From contig CP099418.1 of assembly GCA_024114885.1 (NCBI GenBank), positions 992,001 through 1,056,000 on the forward strand: DNA of 64,000 nt, read 5' to 3'. The notes below the pieces were generated by a model, which was not told the origin of the DNA, did no database searches, and was given only the letters and a program-made list of their open reading frames with translations. Within the stretch, counting starts at the first letter, position 1. Each line of letters starts with the position of its first letter. Shown one piece after another: positions 1-10,517 of the stretch. The translations under genes and the position numbers were made by a program. This DNA is from Septoria linicola (taxonomy: Eukaryota > Ascomycota > Dothideomycetes > Mycosphaerellales > Mycosphaerellaceae).

Positions 1-3000
1 GAAGAAGAAGAAGGCGGTTGCGAGGTGGTGCTACTACTCTGCGCCGTGGACGAAGAAGGTGGCTGCGATGTGCTGCTGCTGCTGCTCTGTGCCGTGGACG
101 AAGACTGCTGTAATGTCGAAGTACTACTGCTCGATGTTGGAGAAGTTGCTGACGACTGTGATGTGCTGCTGCTCGGCGCCGTAGAAGACGACAGTTGTGA
201 CGTCGTGCTGCTACCACTCAGACTCTGAGAAGAGGACTGCTGTAACGTGCTGCTGCTCTGGGAGGTCGATGAAACTCCAGTTGATGCAGAAGACGTGCTG
301 ACCACAGGTGGCGAAGCGATCTTGTACACAGCGACGTTTCTTTGGTTTCCGGGTGTGATGAAGCTGACTGTGCCACCCTTGTAGTAGCAGGTACCGCCTC
401 CAGAGCCATCTGTCGCCACGTTCTCTGTTTGAGACTGCCAGCTGAAGCCAATGCATTGTGGATTTGCGTCACATCCGATCATACACCCAGTGTAGCCGGT
501 CTCTGAGCGTCCGCTCGCCTGGTTGGGAACACTGCCACCACTTGTTTCACCATAACACTGAACTCGATACGATTGTCCACGAGAGGTGGTGACATTGGTG
601 TTGCTGACGCCTGGACATGCTCCGGGAGCAGGATAGGAGCCAGCTGGTGGATCAGCGGTAGGCGACGCAGCTGGATTTGCATCGTTAGTGACATGGCCTT
701 GGAGGACAAGGAATGTGAGCTCAAGGATCTCACTCACTTGCTGCTGTTGTTGAAACAGAGGAGATCGTGCCTGATAGCTCGAAATTAGACTATGATCGGT
801 CTCATGGCTCACAACGGCAAAAGACATCGACATACCACTAATACTACTACTGCTCGATGGAGGCGGGTTACTGGCACCTGTTCCAGCGATTCGATAGGCA
901 CCGAGCGTAGCAGGAGGAGGGTTGAAGAAGACCATGGCCTGATTGGTATATGCTGCTTTCAAGTAGCATGTTCCGGCGCCAAGAGCATCTGACGAACCAG
1001 CATACGAAAATCCGGCACAATTTGGCGTCGTATCACAGATTGTAAAGCAACCTGGGTAGCCGTTGGTCGTAGCTCGATTTGGAAGAATGTCTGTACCGTA
1101 GACGTCTGAGCCACAGCGGACTGCCCATGTTGAGTTCCCCGCTGTAAGCGTTTGATCTGCGGCGGGACATGCTGCCGGAGATGTGTTCGCGGCCGCCGAG
1201 GTGGACGTGGTCGCAGAGCTCGATATGGTCGAAGAGCTGGTGGGTATGGTCGGAGAGCTAGACACGCTCGCAGAGCTGGATATGGTCACAGAGCTGGATG
1301 AGGTTGCAGAGGACGTCGTGACTGAGGAAGAGCCTGTAGACACACTGTTAGAGATCACACTAAAACTGGCAGTGGAGGATCCGCTGGAAATGCTGCTGGA
1401 CAGGCTGGAAACACTGCTGGACGTCGATAGCGACAGGCTAGATGAGCCAGTGTTTGATGAAACGCCTATGAACGAAATATTAGTATTGTAGTTTCAAGCA
1501 TGATTTATTGCAAGCGGGTTCGGGTTCAACGATTTGAGTTCTGATCCCCTGTTAGCTTGGATTCAATGAGCAGGAGAGCGGCGTGGCGTCTCACGGTGGC
1601 TTCGATCTACCACACGCAATAGTTCACAGGCCCGCTTCGGAACATCGCGTTACATACAGTAGGCTGGGATGTAGCGATCGAAAGGCGCGAGGACGCTATC
1701 ACAGGAATGTTAGCGCAATCCATGTCTGCTCGTGGGCATCGCGAGGGGCGATGCCGTACTACTGGAACTGATGGCTGGTGTCCGGCCTGTTCCCCAGGAC
1801 GAGGTCTGTCGATAGAAGAAGTCCATGAATTCCTGCGAGCTGTCGAAGCCTGTGTTGGCAGTAGTGGCATACTCGTGCACATGTCCAGTAAGCATGACTT
1901 GGGTCAAGATTCCTTGAGGAGCGCCATATTCGTATCTGACACCACCTATACCAACCGATCCACGAATGTTCAGAGGTGTGCTAACATTTGTCGTCGGGTA
2001 GCCTTGTCGCAGCGCCCATTCTCGCTGCCACTGTGGTATAGATGGCAGGAGACGGCCTCTTCGAATGTCGCCGTAATAGCTGATGGTGGTATCCGAAGTG
2101 CCATGAACCTCAATGTAGGCAACGTTGTTACGTCCAGGCAAGCAAAAGGCTTGGGTGGGAGTGTTGACAGGAGTAATAGTATCAGGGTTGCCGCTCGTGA
2201 AGTTCGTGTACATGGCGGCTGAGCTCCCGCTGAAAACGGAGATGACGGTTGACAAGTAGGGGTCGCAGGCCATGACTTGGACAAATCCTCCGCCGTTGCT
2301 GTGTCCTGTGGCCCAGATTCGTCCCACGTCGACGCAGAAGTTGTCAGTGAGCCAGGGAATGAACTGCTTCATGAAGCTGACATCGTCCAAACCTCGAAGT
2401 GCCGCATCTCCACTGGTCGGACCGTAATCTGGATTCGAGATGTACCCTGTCGTGGCGCCCACACCCTGGACATAAACAGCGATGCCGTAGGGGTTCAAGC
2501 CGGCGGTAGAGTATCTCGTCTGCGTCTCGATGTTTGCTGCAGTTCCACCATTGCCAGAGAAGCCGAAGATGAGAGGAGAGGCCCTCGTGGGATCGTAGAA
2601 CTGAGGTATGTGCACACGATACGTTCTTTGAAACCCATCGGGCGCCGTTGTCCAGGTGAATGATACTGTCCCTCCACCAGCAACGAGACCGCCAAACAAA
2701 GGTTTCCCGCACCCTGTGGAAGCATTGACACTGCCCATTGGTGGAGGTATCGCGTAGTTGGGATTCGGCGGAATGTATCGCACAATTACTGTCGCCGAGC
2801 CCGAGTTCACTTGTGTAAACGCTGATTTGAGATAGCAGTTGTTGCCGAGATATGTCGCTGCAACGCACCCAGCTTGGGCGTCGCATGCGGCCATGCATGC
2901 GCTCAGCGAAGCGACGTTGTTCGCTGTCGTGATCGTAGCATCTGGCGTGTCCGAAGAACAGTAGACAGTATAGTTGGTTCCACAGGGAGTCCGGAAAGAT

Positions 3001-4635
3001 TGGTTCGAGGATCCTGGGCAAGTAGGCGCAGGTGGGACCACGGCTCCAGTAGATGTGCAGACCCCTGGTGCTGTTGACGTACCTGTATCAAGTGTTATCA
3101 GTTTTTGCTGTCACGATTGAGGAGATGGCCTATTAGTCGATTAGCAAAACTAACCATGTTTGGAGTATTGTGCAGAGCAAAAGTCAACTGAGGCAGGAAG
3201 AAAAGGTGATATGAGCCTTCACCCACCTCAGCAGACTTTTCCGCACCTAGGGTTGTACTTACTGTCGATAGTGTCGGGAAGAGTAAACGTGAAGGAAAAA
3301 GCATACTCTGCGGTGATGTATTAGTACTTTTCAACAAGATAAATCAGCCCAAAAGAAATCGCCCATGATTCAGTCCAGCCTCTGCTCGCGTCCCCAGACG
3401 GCATGCTACGATGACAGTCCAGCATGTCTCAAGCGGATCCTCCACACCACTTGACGGGTCCTCTCAAGAATAGATCAGCACATACTTGACCTGCTCCAGA
3501 TCCACCACTCGAGACTGGAGGGGCCGCCGTGACAGCCGAGGATGAAGTCACAAGCTAATCCCGTTAGCACTGGTAGCGGGAACAGCATGTCTCGTAGATG
3601 TGTTACCGTTGAAAATCCGGATGCGACTGGGGTTGTCGCTACTCTCGTGGCATATGCGGCGAGAGCAGTACCGCCGCCAATTTCTTGGGCGTTACCAGAC
3701 CTGACAATCGACTTTTAGTCTCCAAGGCGCTTTGACAAATGCTTTGGACTCTGCTCACTTGTAGTAACAATTGCCTCCCGCAGGTTGGCCATCTGGCGGA
3801 ATCGCGACACCTGCGTTGCTGTATGAGAATTGCGAGCAAGGGTTGGGCGCGTTCAAGAAACTATTGCAGCCTAGACGTGGCGTCGAGCAGTGTTAGTTTA
3901 TACTGGGCGGCTTGCATCTCGATGATCGATACCTCTCATGCAGTCCGTCATGTTGTATGTGCCGGTGGTCAGCGGAGTGCCAGTGTCTGTTGCTTGGGTG
4001 TCGAAACCGCAGCGGATGCGCCATTGATAGTTCTGAGTATCCGTGAAGATCGTGTTGTTGTAGTAAGGGCATGGAAGTCGAGGTGTGCCGTTGCTGATCA
4101 GCTCTGCACCAGCATAGACACTCGTGTTGCTGGAGAATTGTCCGACAACGGATCTGAAGTAGCATCTACCACTACCAGTCGTTCCAGCTACGAGTACGTC
4201 AGCACAGCGGCCAGATAGAGATCAGCGTAACCAAGCGTACAAGATTGAGTTCCCTCAAAGTGCCAGCCTTTGCAGTTTGGTCTGTTATCGCATCCTAGTG
4301 CTGGATCAGCCAGAATTACCGATGGTCGCGCCTATCACCGTGGGTTTACCCTTCGAACAGCCATAAGCTCCCTGAGCGTTCGTTCCGACATTGTCATACA
4401 CAAAGCCGTTGCTGCTCTGTTGGCAGCGGATAGCGTATGTTGCGCCGAATGGATCGACATAGAAGCCGTTGGGATCAGCTGGATTAGCCAGTCCGTTGAC
4501 ACATCCTGCATTGGTCGTCGCTGACGTGGCTTGAGCAATGTTCCACGTCTGCGTTGGAGTTTGGGCATGGACTGCTGCAACGAGAGTGAACGCCGCCGCA
4601 GCAATTCTGCGTATGTTTGTGGAGACGCGCGCCAT
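1..4635 (-). CDS. Secreted multi-apple-module protein with feruloyl esterase/PHB depolymerase-type domain (partial, 3' end off window)
   Basis: The first exon starts with ATG at 4635 and encodes a signal peptide ending near VHAQ. Three Cys-rich apple/PAN-like modules follow (about 4570-4160, 4130-3770, 3030-2760), each ending in a C-Y-(Y/L/F)-(K/R) element. Next comes an esterase domain (about 2720-1790) with nucleophile elbow GHSNGGG, an Asp-bearing HGTSDTTISY segment and a GHVHEY histidine, as in extracellular feruloyl esterases and PHB depolymerases. Two more apple-like modules (about 1170-880 and 640-305) and long Ser/Thr-rich linkers run to the left edge. The gene has at least six exons. 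One block covers 3082-1763, and splicing from 1763 to 1465 keeps the frame through a Ser-rich linker, with a TACTAAT branch site before the acceptor. The 3082-3500 stretch is mostly intron. An intron is also likely near 828-672. The protein probably acts on cell-wall polysaccharide or polyester outside the cell. Downstream modules could instead be a separate gene if the 297-bp intron is wrong. Confidence 0.7.
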
Positions 4636-5388
4636 CGCTGCTCGCTAAATGGGCGATCTCGTAATGAAAGAGTGAGATTGCACCGATACCAAGAGAGTGT
4701 TGCAGGAGGATAACGAGAGAATGGTGCTGTCCACAATCTGCTGAGGCGCGTCCAGGTATTGGTAGCGGAGTGCATGTGAGCTATCAACACGCCCACAATC
4801 CAGTCCGCATTCCTGTCATCTTACTGTGAGCAACAGCTGGGAATGGTGAGCTCCACTTACATCTAGGCTGTACAACACCATAGCTGCTGAAGTAGCGAGA
4901 ATGACTGAGATGCCAGCCATCACAAGCTCATGGTGGCCGTGTCTAGCATTGGGTCGTGTGTTGAAGCTCTTTTCAATGCGGACTGCGTGAACATAGCCTG
5001 CCCCAGGTTGTCCAAACCCAGGGAGGGATGGAAGCGACACTGCCTTGCATTCCAGCGCTGGGGTCCGCACGTGGCGTAACAAAGCTAGAAATCTGCGAGA
5101 CGCGTTGTTCGTGTTCAAAAGAAGCCCTTGCGGTGAAGTTGCAATCAAGGTAAGGTAAAGCCACGCTTGTGCTCATATCACCGGGTGCGTGGACTTGCAT
5201 GTGCGTGCTCTGGAGGCTTCTACCTGGATTTGCACGCCTGCGTGGGCCAGTCTATCTCTTCGTGCCTGTGCGAGTGGAAATGGTGGCGTGGCGAAGAATG
5301 ATGTTTACGCGATGACGCGAGGTCGTCTTGACGCGCGAAGTTCGAGACCAGACTTCAGCGCCGCCAAGCGTTCGTGTCTTTCAATGGC
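4636..5388. other. Divergent intergenic region
   Basis: This is the promoter region between the esterase gene (minus) and the SET-domain gene (plus). A minus-strand open frame at 4816-5148 contains one hydrophobic stretch (LVMAGISVILATSAAMVLYSL) and is followed by a good donor-like GTAAGTGG, so an unrecognised small exon is possible, but no family or complete gene can be supported. Confidence 0.35.
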
Positions 5389-6444
5389 ATGAGTCCACCA
5401 ACCTCTCCACTGTGGCTCGTGCAGCACATTGCGAATGCTGGACGAGGTGTCGTTGCAAGTCAGTTGTTAACAGAGGGCGCTGTCGTGCACGACAGTGGAC
5501 CGCCTGCGGTGCATGTACTCTTCAAGCAGTACGGCAAAGAGACATGTGCTCAGTGCTTTTTGTGGGATCGTGGCCGCAGCTTGCCAGTGCGCGAGAATGA
5601 GCTGGGCAAAGTATTTTGTTCGAGTACCTGCCAGCTGAAATGGGTAGAGGAGCATGGCGAGGTCGGCGTTGCAGCCTGGCGAGCGCTGATCGTGTTTGTA
5701 CGCGCGAAGGGAAAGAGCAGCAGCACCGATGAGCTGATGGCAGATGGAGCGAAGCCGACGACTGAAGCCATCGGCCGAGCATGGCAGACGGTGTCAGAGG
5801 AGGCAGAGCTGCTGCGAAAGAGCAGGTTCGAAGCGAGCATGTCGAAGCAGGAGCGAAGGACTCTTCAAGCAATACAGCGGAAGCTCACACTCGCCAAAGA
5901 TCCCGATATGCTCAGCTACTTTTTATGCGGTGTTCTTTACGACTACACGACGACACCCGAGCAGCGACAAGATATTCTCGATCTCGCAATGGACGATATG
6001 CCGTACAAGACACAGCAGCATTTGGATGATAGGTGCCGCGCTTTCCTGCAGTTGACTTCGCTGCTCCCTCCCGAGCTCCTTCCTCACCTGACGCCCGAGA
6101 TGTGCCTAAATCTAGAACGCGCTGATGTTCACAACGCGTTTGGCCTCCGAGGCGGCGGAGAAGATGCTGAGGAGTACATGGGCTATGGTCTATACCCCTC
6201 TGCATCCTACTTCAACCATTCCTGCGATGCCAATGTTCACAAGAAACGCGTTGGCCGATCTTGGGAGTTCCGCGCCGTGAAGGACATAATGCCTGGCGAA
6301 GAATGTTGCATCACATACCTTGGTGGCGACGAAAAAGACCTCGACCTGGCTGGGCGTCGTAAAAGACTCGAAGATGTGTGGGGATTCGTTTGCCAGTGCG
6401 CGAGATGTAAACTTGAGGCTACGTCGTTGATCAACATCGAGTAG
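5389..6444 (+). CDS. SET-domain protein lysine methyltransferase, SMYD/Set6-like
   Basis: This single-exon gene encodes about 351 residues. The frame opens earlier at a GTG (5374), but 5389 is the first ATG in frame. SET signatures are visible: an N-terminal NAGRG motif (SAM-binding), SYFNHSCDANV near residue 275, an EECCITYLG segment with the catalytic-type Tyr, and a post-SET FVCQCARC cysteine cluster. A CxxC...CxxxC group near residues 50-80 resembles a reduced MYND zinc finger, and a long insert (about residues 90-220) splits the SET domain as in SMYD proteins. The expected activity is SAM-dependent lysine methylation of a histone or other protein; the substrate cannot be told from sequence. 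All core motifs are intact, so it should be active. Confidence 0.85.
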   Translation: MSPPTSPLWLVQHIANAGRGVVASQLLTEGAVVHDSGPPAVHVLFKQYGKETCAQCFLWDRGRSLPVRENELGKVFCSSTCQLKWVEEHGEVGVAAWRALIVFVRAKGKSSSTDELMADGAKPTTEAIGRAWQTVSEEAELLRKSRFEASMSKQERRTLQAIQRKLTLAKDPDMLSYFLCGVLYDYTTTPEQRQDILDLAMDDMPYKTQQHLDDRCRAFLQLTSLLPPELLPHLTPEMCLNLERADVHNAFGLRGGGEDAEEYMGYGLYPSASYFNHSCDANVHKKRVGRSWEFRAVKDIMPGEECCITYLGGDEKDLDLAGRRKRLEDVWGFVCQCARCKLEATSLINIE

Positions 6445-6877
6445 GTGCACGGCTTCTACTGGCCCTGAAATGTAGATCGTGTCGGGCATTCACTTGTACA
6501 TTCTCCTTGTTAAACACGACTTACTGCTGACCAACGTAGAATCGAGCACCAATGCATTTCCTGCTGCTTCCACTTCCAAGCAACACCGATAAGACAAATA
6601 TCATATCTCCATATTCCAACACGAGACCCAATGGGCACGCCAAGCACATGGTTCTTACAGACGCGCGACTTGCCAGCCGAAGTACCTGCGACATGTCATC
6701 CTTGCAGCCACGACATCCCGACTAGCAGGTCTTCAGAATAGCTAATCTCGGCGAGACAACTAGTTCGGATTGCTCGGAAAGCTCAAAGCCACTCCTCTTT
6801 CCTTCCTCTCGTATCACGAAGAAGCAACATCCTTACAGCGAGCATCTTTGAGCAGGAAAAAGTCTATTGTCACAAAG
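6445..6877. other. Intergenic region
   Basis: I see no gene here. It holds the 3' region of the SET gene and the presumed promoter and 5' UTR of the lipocalin-like gene. Confidence 0.6.
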
Positions 6878-7684
6878 ATGTCTGCCGGCTTCACCACTAA
6901 CGCGATTGTCCACGCATTGGCTGGCACCTATGCATTGATCAATACCACTAGGTGCGCGTTGCGTAGCAAAGGCACAACCCGGATACGCGACGGCTGACCT
7001 GTGAATAGCACTCTCAATGGCGTCGCAGTTCCAGATCGTGCATACGGTAAATCACCCGTTGGACTGTTAACTTACACCAAATCTGGCTTCATGTCAGCAA
7101 CGATCACTGCCAGTAAGCCTACGTATTGTTACGATATTCTAGATCATTGCTGACACTCTCACAGCTGAAGCAGACTTCCGTCCTTCCAACCTGACCTTCC
7201 CATACAACGAGACTGATCCTACCGAAGACTGGGCTTTGGTCGGCCAAGTAAGACGACATACTTTTACTACGCGTTTCGACACTGACAGATGGACAGCACA
7301 CTCTCGCATATGCAGGCCCATGGAGCGTATCTCCTGACCTGCCAGTTACCAACACCTCTGGACAATTGATTCATGGACCACTTTGGGTCGCAAACGTAAG
7401 TACATCACCATCAACGTGCGGTAAACTAGCATCTGACATCTCTCGACAATCAGGTACCCAGCTGGACTGGCTCCGAACAACGCAGAAACTTCAGCGTTCA
7501 CACGAGTTCGTTGTTCGACGGCTATCCAAAAGGCACCAAGCTCTTGCGAATCGAATCGATCAGAGACAATGGCAACGCAGGTGTACTTTGGTGGCGACGA
7601 GTCGATGGCGAGTCCCAGAACGGCGTGTGGCGGGAGAACACGGACGTCAATTTACCTGATCCGGCGGCTCCGGCGGTGGAGTAG
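6878..7684 (+). CDS. Lipocalin-like domain protein (five exons)
   Basis: Exons 6878-6951, 7009-7112, 7165-7247, 7297-7395 and 7454-7684 join in frame to 196 residues. All introns are 49-58 nt with GT...AG ends and clear donors (GTAAGC, GTAAGA, GTAAGT). The protein matches the lipocalin-like fold family found in bacteria and fungi: N-terminal LAGTYALINTT strand, GKSPVGLLTYTKSGFMSATI, YAGPWSVS, a WTGSEQRRNFSV segment and a C-terminal LLRIES strand. Members are predicted small-ligand-binding beta barrels and often lie near secondary-metabolism genes. There is no signal peptide, so it is probably cytosolic. It lies upstream of the tRNA and the repeat prepropeptide; no functional link is shown. 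Confidence 0.8.
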
Positions 7685-8286
7685 AGGCGTTCAAAACTGC
7701 TGTATCGATGGTGGAGAGAGATGTTGTGTTCGATTCTTCTGCTTCTATTTTTTCTCAGCCGGCTGTGCCGCGCGCGCGCCTATGTCAATCATTTTCCTTT
7801 GTCGGAGTATACGACAAGCGACAGATCCGAATACAAAGCATGTGGTACCTGTTCGATGTTCTGAGAGTTATGTTAATCAGACCCATCTCATTGCAGCGCA
7901 GTGTCTCAATCGATCTGCATTGGCATCAGTCTGTCACTGCTCCATACATGTCACTTGCACTACCATAACATGGTTATTGACACCGTAGTCGTCGGTTAGA
8001 TGCATCGATTAGCACGATTCGCCGGCTGGACAAATCGACCGTCTCTGCAGACAGAGCCTAGACACTTATAGCCTTGTTTCTATGCATCTGTATCCCGTCC
8101 ACCCATCTACCCACCGTGAGTCAAAAGAGAGTGAGCTCAAAAAGTGTATGACGGCTTGATCCGGCCTGCCAAGCTTCACAAATCCTCACATCTCAAGCTC
8201 ACACTTTTTGACTACACATCTACCAACACTTCCAACACAACACCAAAACGACAAAAGAAAAGCCGTAACAGTGTTACCTGTCATTG
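7685..8286. other. Intergenic region
   Basis: The 3' flank of the lipocalin-like gene and the sequence downstream of the tRNA. No supported gene. T/A-rich runs just beyond the tRNA 3' end (about 8130-8270) could serve as the RNA polymerase III terminator region. Confidence 0.5.
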
Positions 8287-8377
8287 CTCCCGACGAGAGG
8301 CTCGAACTCTCAACCTTGAGATCGCTCAATCGATATGATTAAAAGTCTCACGCGCTAGCCAATTGTGCCAGCCGGGA
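8287..8377 (-). tRNA. tRNA-Lys (anticodon UUU) with intron
   Basis: Reverse-complement folding gives an acceptor stem TCCCGGC/GTCGGGA with discriminator G. It also gives a D arm around AATTGGCTAG, an anticodon stem TGAGA/TCTCA with loop CTTTTAA, and a T arm GAGAG TTCGAGC CTCTC. The anticodon UUU lies at 8343-8341, so the tRNA reads AAA/AAG lysine codons. The 91-nt gene is longer than a mature tRNA because an intron of about 17-18 nt sits after position 37 (about 8322-8339), the usual place for eukaryotic tRNA introns. The internal A and B boxes are intact. Confidence 0.92.
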
Positions 8378-8969
8378 CGAAACCAACGCGTTAGACGTGT
8401 GGTGTCAGTGTCCGTGAATGAATCACGGCGGCTGATGAGGTAAGCAGAAAGTCTGACTCAATATGACTCTACGATCTCACGCGATAGAGAGGCATAGGCG
8501 CTTCTGATGGAATCCCAGTGTACAGGTGATGTCTCTTGACATTCATTTTGATATCGAACAGCCTTCCTGATGCAGAGCTATGCTCTTTGTTCCGAGTCGA
8601 CATGTCCATGTAGGGCAGGTCGCACATGATGCTGGTCTATCAAGAAGGGTGACCCAATCGGTATCTAGCCACTCAACTTGGCCTTTGTTGTGGACGTTCT
8701 TGGATCCTCGCATGATCCGACAGTATCGTTATCAGAGTTGCGTTCTATGCTTATTTCCAACACGTCAGAGCAGTTACACAGTAGAGCTGAAAGGAACATA
8801 TGATTGGGATGCTGGGAAAGTGGTTGTATTGAATTCTCGTTCATGTATCGCCTGCAATTGTCGCCAGGACGGATTGCACAGTAACATCTACTCATCAAGT
8901 TCCCAAAATCATGACGCCATCACACTCTCTCTGCTGACTAGCTATACATGGCATGCCTTTTGCACGGTC
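8378..8969. other. Intergenic region downstream of the repeat peptide gene
   Basis: No gene recognised. It separates the tRNA from the 3' end of the prepropeptide gene; an open plus frame entering from 8580 is the antisense shadow of the repeat gene and is not counted. Confidence 0.5.
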
Positions 8970-10517
8970 TTACTTTCCGATCAACCCATCAATCGGGTTG
9001 GTCGAGCTTTGATCATTCTTGTCAAAGTTCAAAAATTGTCCAACAACTGGAATCTTTCCCAGAAGATCACTTCCATCGGCCACAGCTTCACGCTTCTGCT
9101 GTTGTTGTGTCTGAGCATTGCCGCTGTCCTGACCACCAAGGAGATCGCCAACCACAGGCAGCTTTCCCACGACAGGCAAGTTGCCAAGATCGCCTACAAC
9201 AGGCAGGTTGAGAAGTGCATCAGCCTCGCGCTTCTGCTGTTGTTGAGATTGAGCATTGCTCTTTTCCTGCCCGTTCAGAAGATCGCCGACGACAGGCAGC
9301 TTTCCAACGACCGGGAGGTTGCCAAGGTCGCCCACGACAGGGAGGTTCAAAAGCGGGTCTGCATCGCGCTTGCCTGGAAGACCTGGGTCGTCAAATGGGT
9401 TGAACGGCGAGTCGTCGTTTGGATTTGCCTTGCTGAAATCGGGGATGAGGCTCTTCAGATCGAACTGAGCATCGCGCTTCGCCTTGCCTGGGAGTCCAGG
9501 GTCGTCAAACGGGTTGAACGGCGAGTCGTCGTTAGGGTTGGCTTTGCTGAAGTCCGGAATAAGACTCTTCAGGTCAAACTGAGCGTCACGCTTAGCCTTT
9601 CCCGGAAGACCTGGATCATCGAAGGGATTGAATGGGGAGTCATCGTTTGGATTTCCCTTGCCAAAGTCCGGAATCAATCCTTTCAAGTCAAACTGAGGAT
9701 CACGCTTCGCCTTGCCTGGAAATCCCGGGTCATCGAACGGATTGAAGGGCGAATCATCATTTGGATTCGCCTTGCTGAAATCCGGAATCAGGCTCTTCAA
9801 GTCGAATTGAGCATCACGACTAACAATAACTCCATCCGGAGGCTTTCCGTCAATGATGTCGCCCCAGCTACCTTTGACCTGCTCCCAATCACTCTTGAGA
9901 TCATCTATGAAGCCTGGGTCGGCGGCACGCTTCTTCTTGTCATCGAAGAATAGCTCCTTGCCGAGCTTGAGTCCGGCGCGGACGCCGGCTCCCAGACCCA
10001 AAGCGGGCTCAGCTTCGCGCTTCTCGTTGCAGGACAAGTCGGCGCCATCGAGACAGCGGAGGCTGAAGGATGGATCGAAGCCGAGGTCGTCGGAATTGAC
10101 GATAGGGCCTAAAGCTTCACGCTTGTGCTTGGGCCCGTCCTCTGGGAATGGCTCATCAAATTTGAATGGCGAGTCTGGCCATAGTCTCTCGTTGACACCG
10201 GAATGCTACCAAACATTAGTTCGCGATTGAGGGTGATCTGGACTGTGCGTGTGATACCTGTAAGTTGCGCTTGATGTTGCCTGGAATCACCTGTGGCTGA
10301 CCAAACTCGTCCTCGCCCTTGAAATGCCCTCTGCCAGGCAGCCAGGGCTCGACATCCAGATTAAGTTAGCCTTGGCGAAAGTTAGCATTGTCTTCCGACG
10401 GAGGGGAGCAAAACATCAGTGTCTTACCCTCTCATCAGTCACTGCTGCTGGGACGGGAGCGGCACTGGAAAGAGCAGCACAATAAGCCAAGATGGCTGCA
10501 GAAGTAGAAGCCTTCAT
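8970..10517 (-). CDS. Secreted Kex2-processed repeat prepropeptide (multi-peptide precursor)
   Basis: Three exons, 10517-10428, 10347-10258 and 10205-8970, join at phase 0 to 471 residues. ATG at 10517 begins a clear signal peptide (MKASTSAAILAYCAALSSAA). The rest is cut by about ten Lys-Arg sites (for example GNIKR, HKR, NEKR, KKKR, GKAKR, QQQQKR). Nearly every site is followed by EA, DA, AA or DP, the pattern trimmed by Ste13-type dipeptidyl aminopeptidase in yeast alpha-factor. Four copies of a 38-residue unit (core QFDLKSLIPDF...NPFDDPGLPG) are followed by two copies of a 46-residue unit (LPVVGDLGNLPVVG...QQQQKR) and a final partial one. It is therefore a precursor of at least two kinds of secreted peptide. 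There is no WCxxPGQP-like pheromone core and few Cys. It could be a RiPP precursor, a pheromone or repellent-like surface peptide, or an effector. Confidence 0.85.
9090..9365 (-). repeat. Two 138-bp type-B peptide repeats
   Basis: Copies at 9365-9228 and 9227-9090 each encode 46 residues. Each starts DAD/EAD, carries LPVVGDLGNLPVVGKLPVVG and ends in a Gln run before Lys-Arg. A degenerate third LPVVG-type motif (IPVVG) lies in the tail at 9089-8970. Within each unit LPVVG itself occurs three times, which predicts an amphipathic, hydrophobic peptide. Confidence 0.85.
9366..9815 (-). repeat. Four 114-bp type-A peptide repeats
   Basis: Copies at 9815-9702, 9701-9588, 9587-9474 and 9473-9366 encode a 38-residue unit (36 in the last, which lacks Ala-Lys before the final Arg). 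The core is QFDLKSLIPDF with an acidic, Pro- and Phe-rich second half ending GLPGK. Copy 2 differs most (PQFDLKGL, GKGN). The DNA copies differ at many third codon positions while the peptides stay nearly identical. Confidence 0.88.

Noticed and set aside
25..1491. Plus-strand Leu/Val/Glu-rich open frames (25-228 and 1183-1491)
   Set aside because: They are antisense shadows of Ser/Thr-rich linker codons of the minus-strand secreted protein, whose Cys modules read correctly on the other strand.
1466..1762. Alternative two-intron model with a 38-nt exon after 1700
   Set aside because: Although GTGATAG and GTATGT sites are present, this path shifts the frame and destroys the downstream apple modules; a single 297-bp intron keeps it.
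4816..5148. Minus-strand hydrophobic ORF between the esterase and SET genes
   Set aside because: One membrane-like stretch and a donor-like site are not enough; no start, second exon or family could be found.
8580..9953. 457-codon plus-strand open frame over the repeat peptide gene
   Set aside because: It is antisense to the prepropeptide; the minus strand has a signal peptide, clean introns and meaningful KR-bounded repeats, while this frame has no domain.
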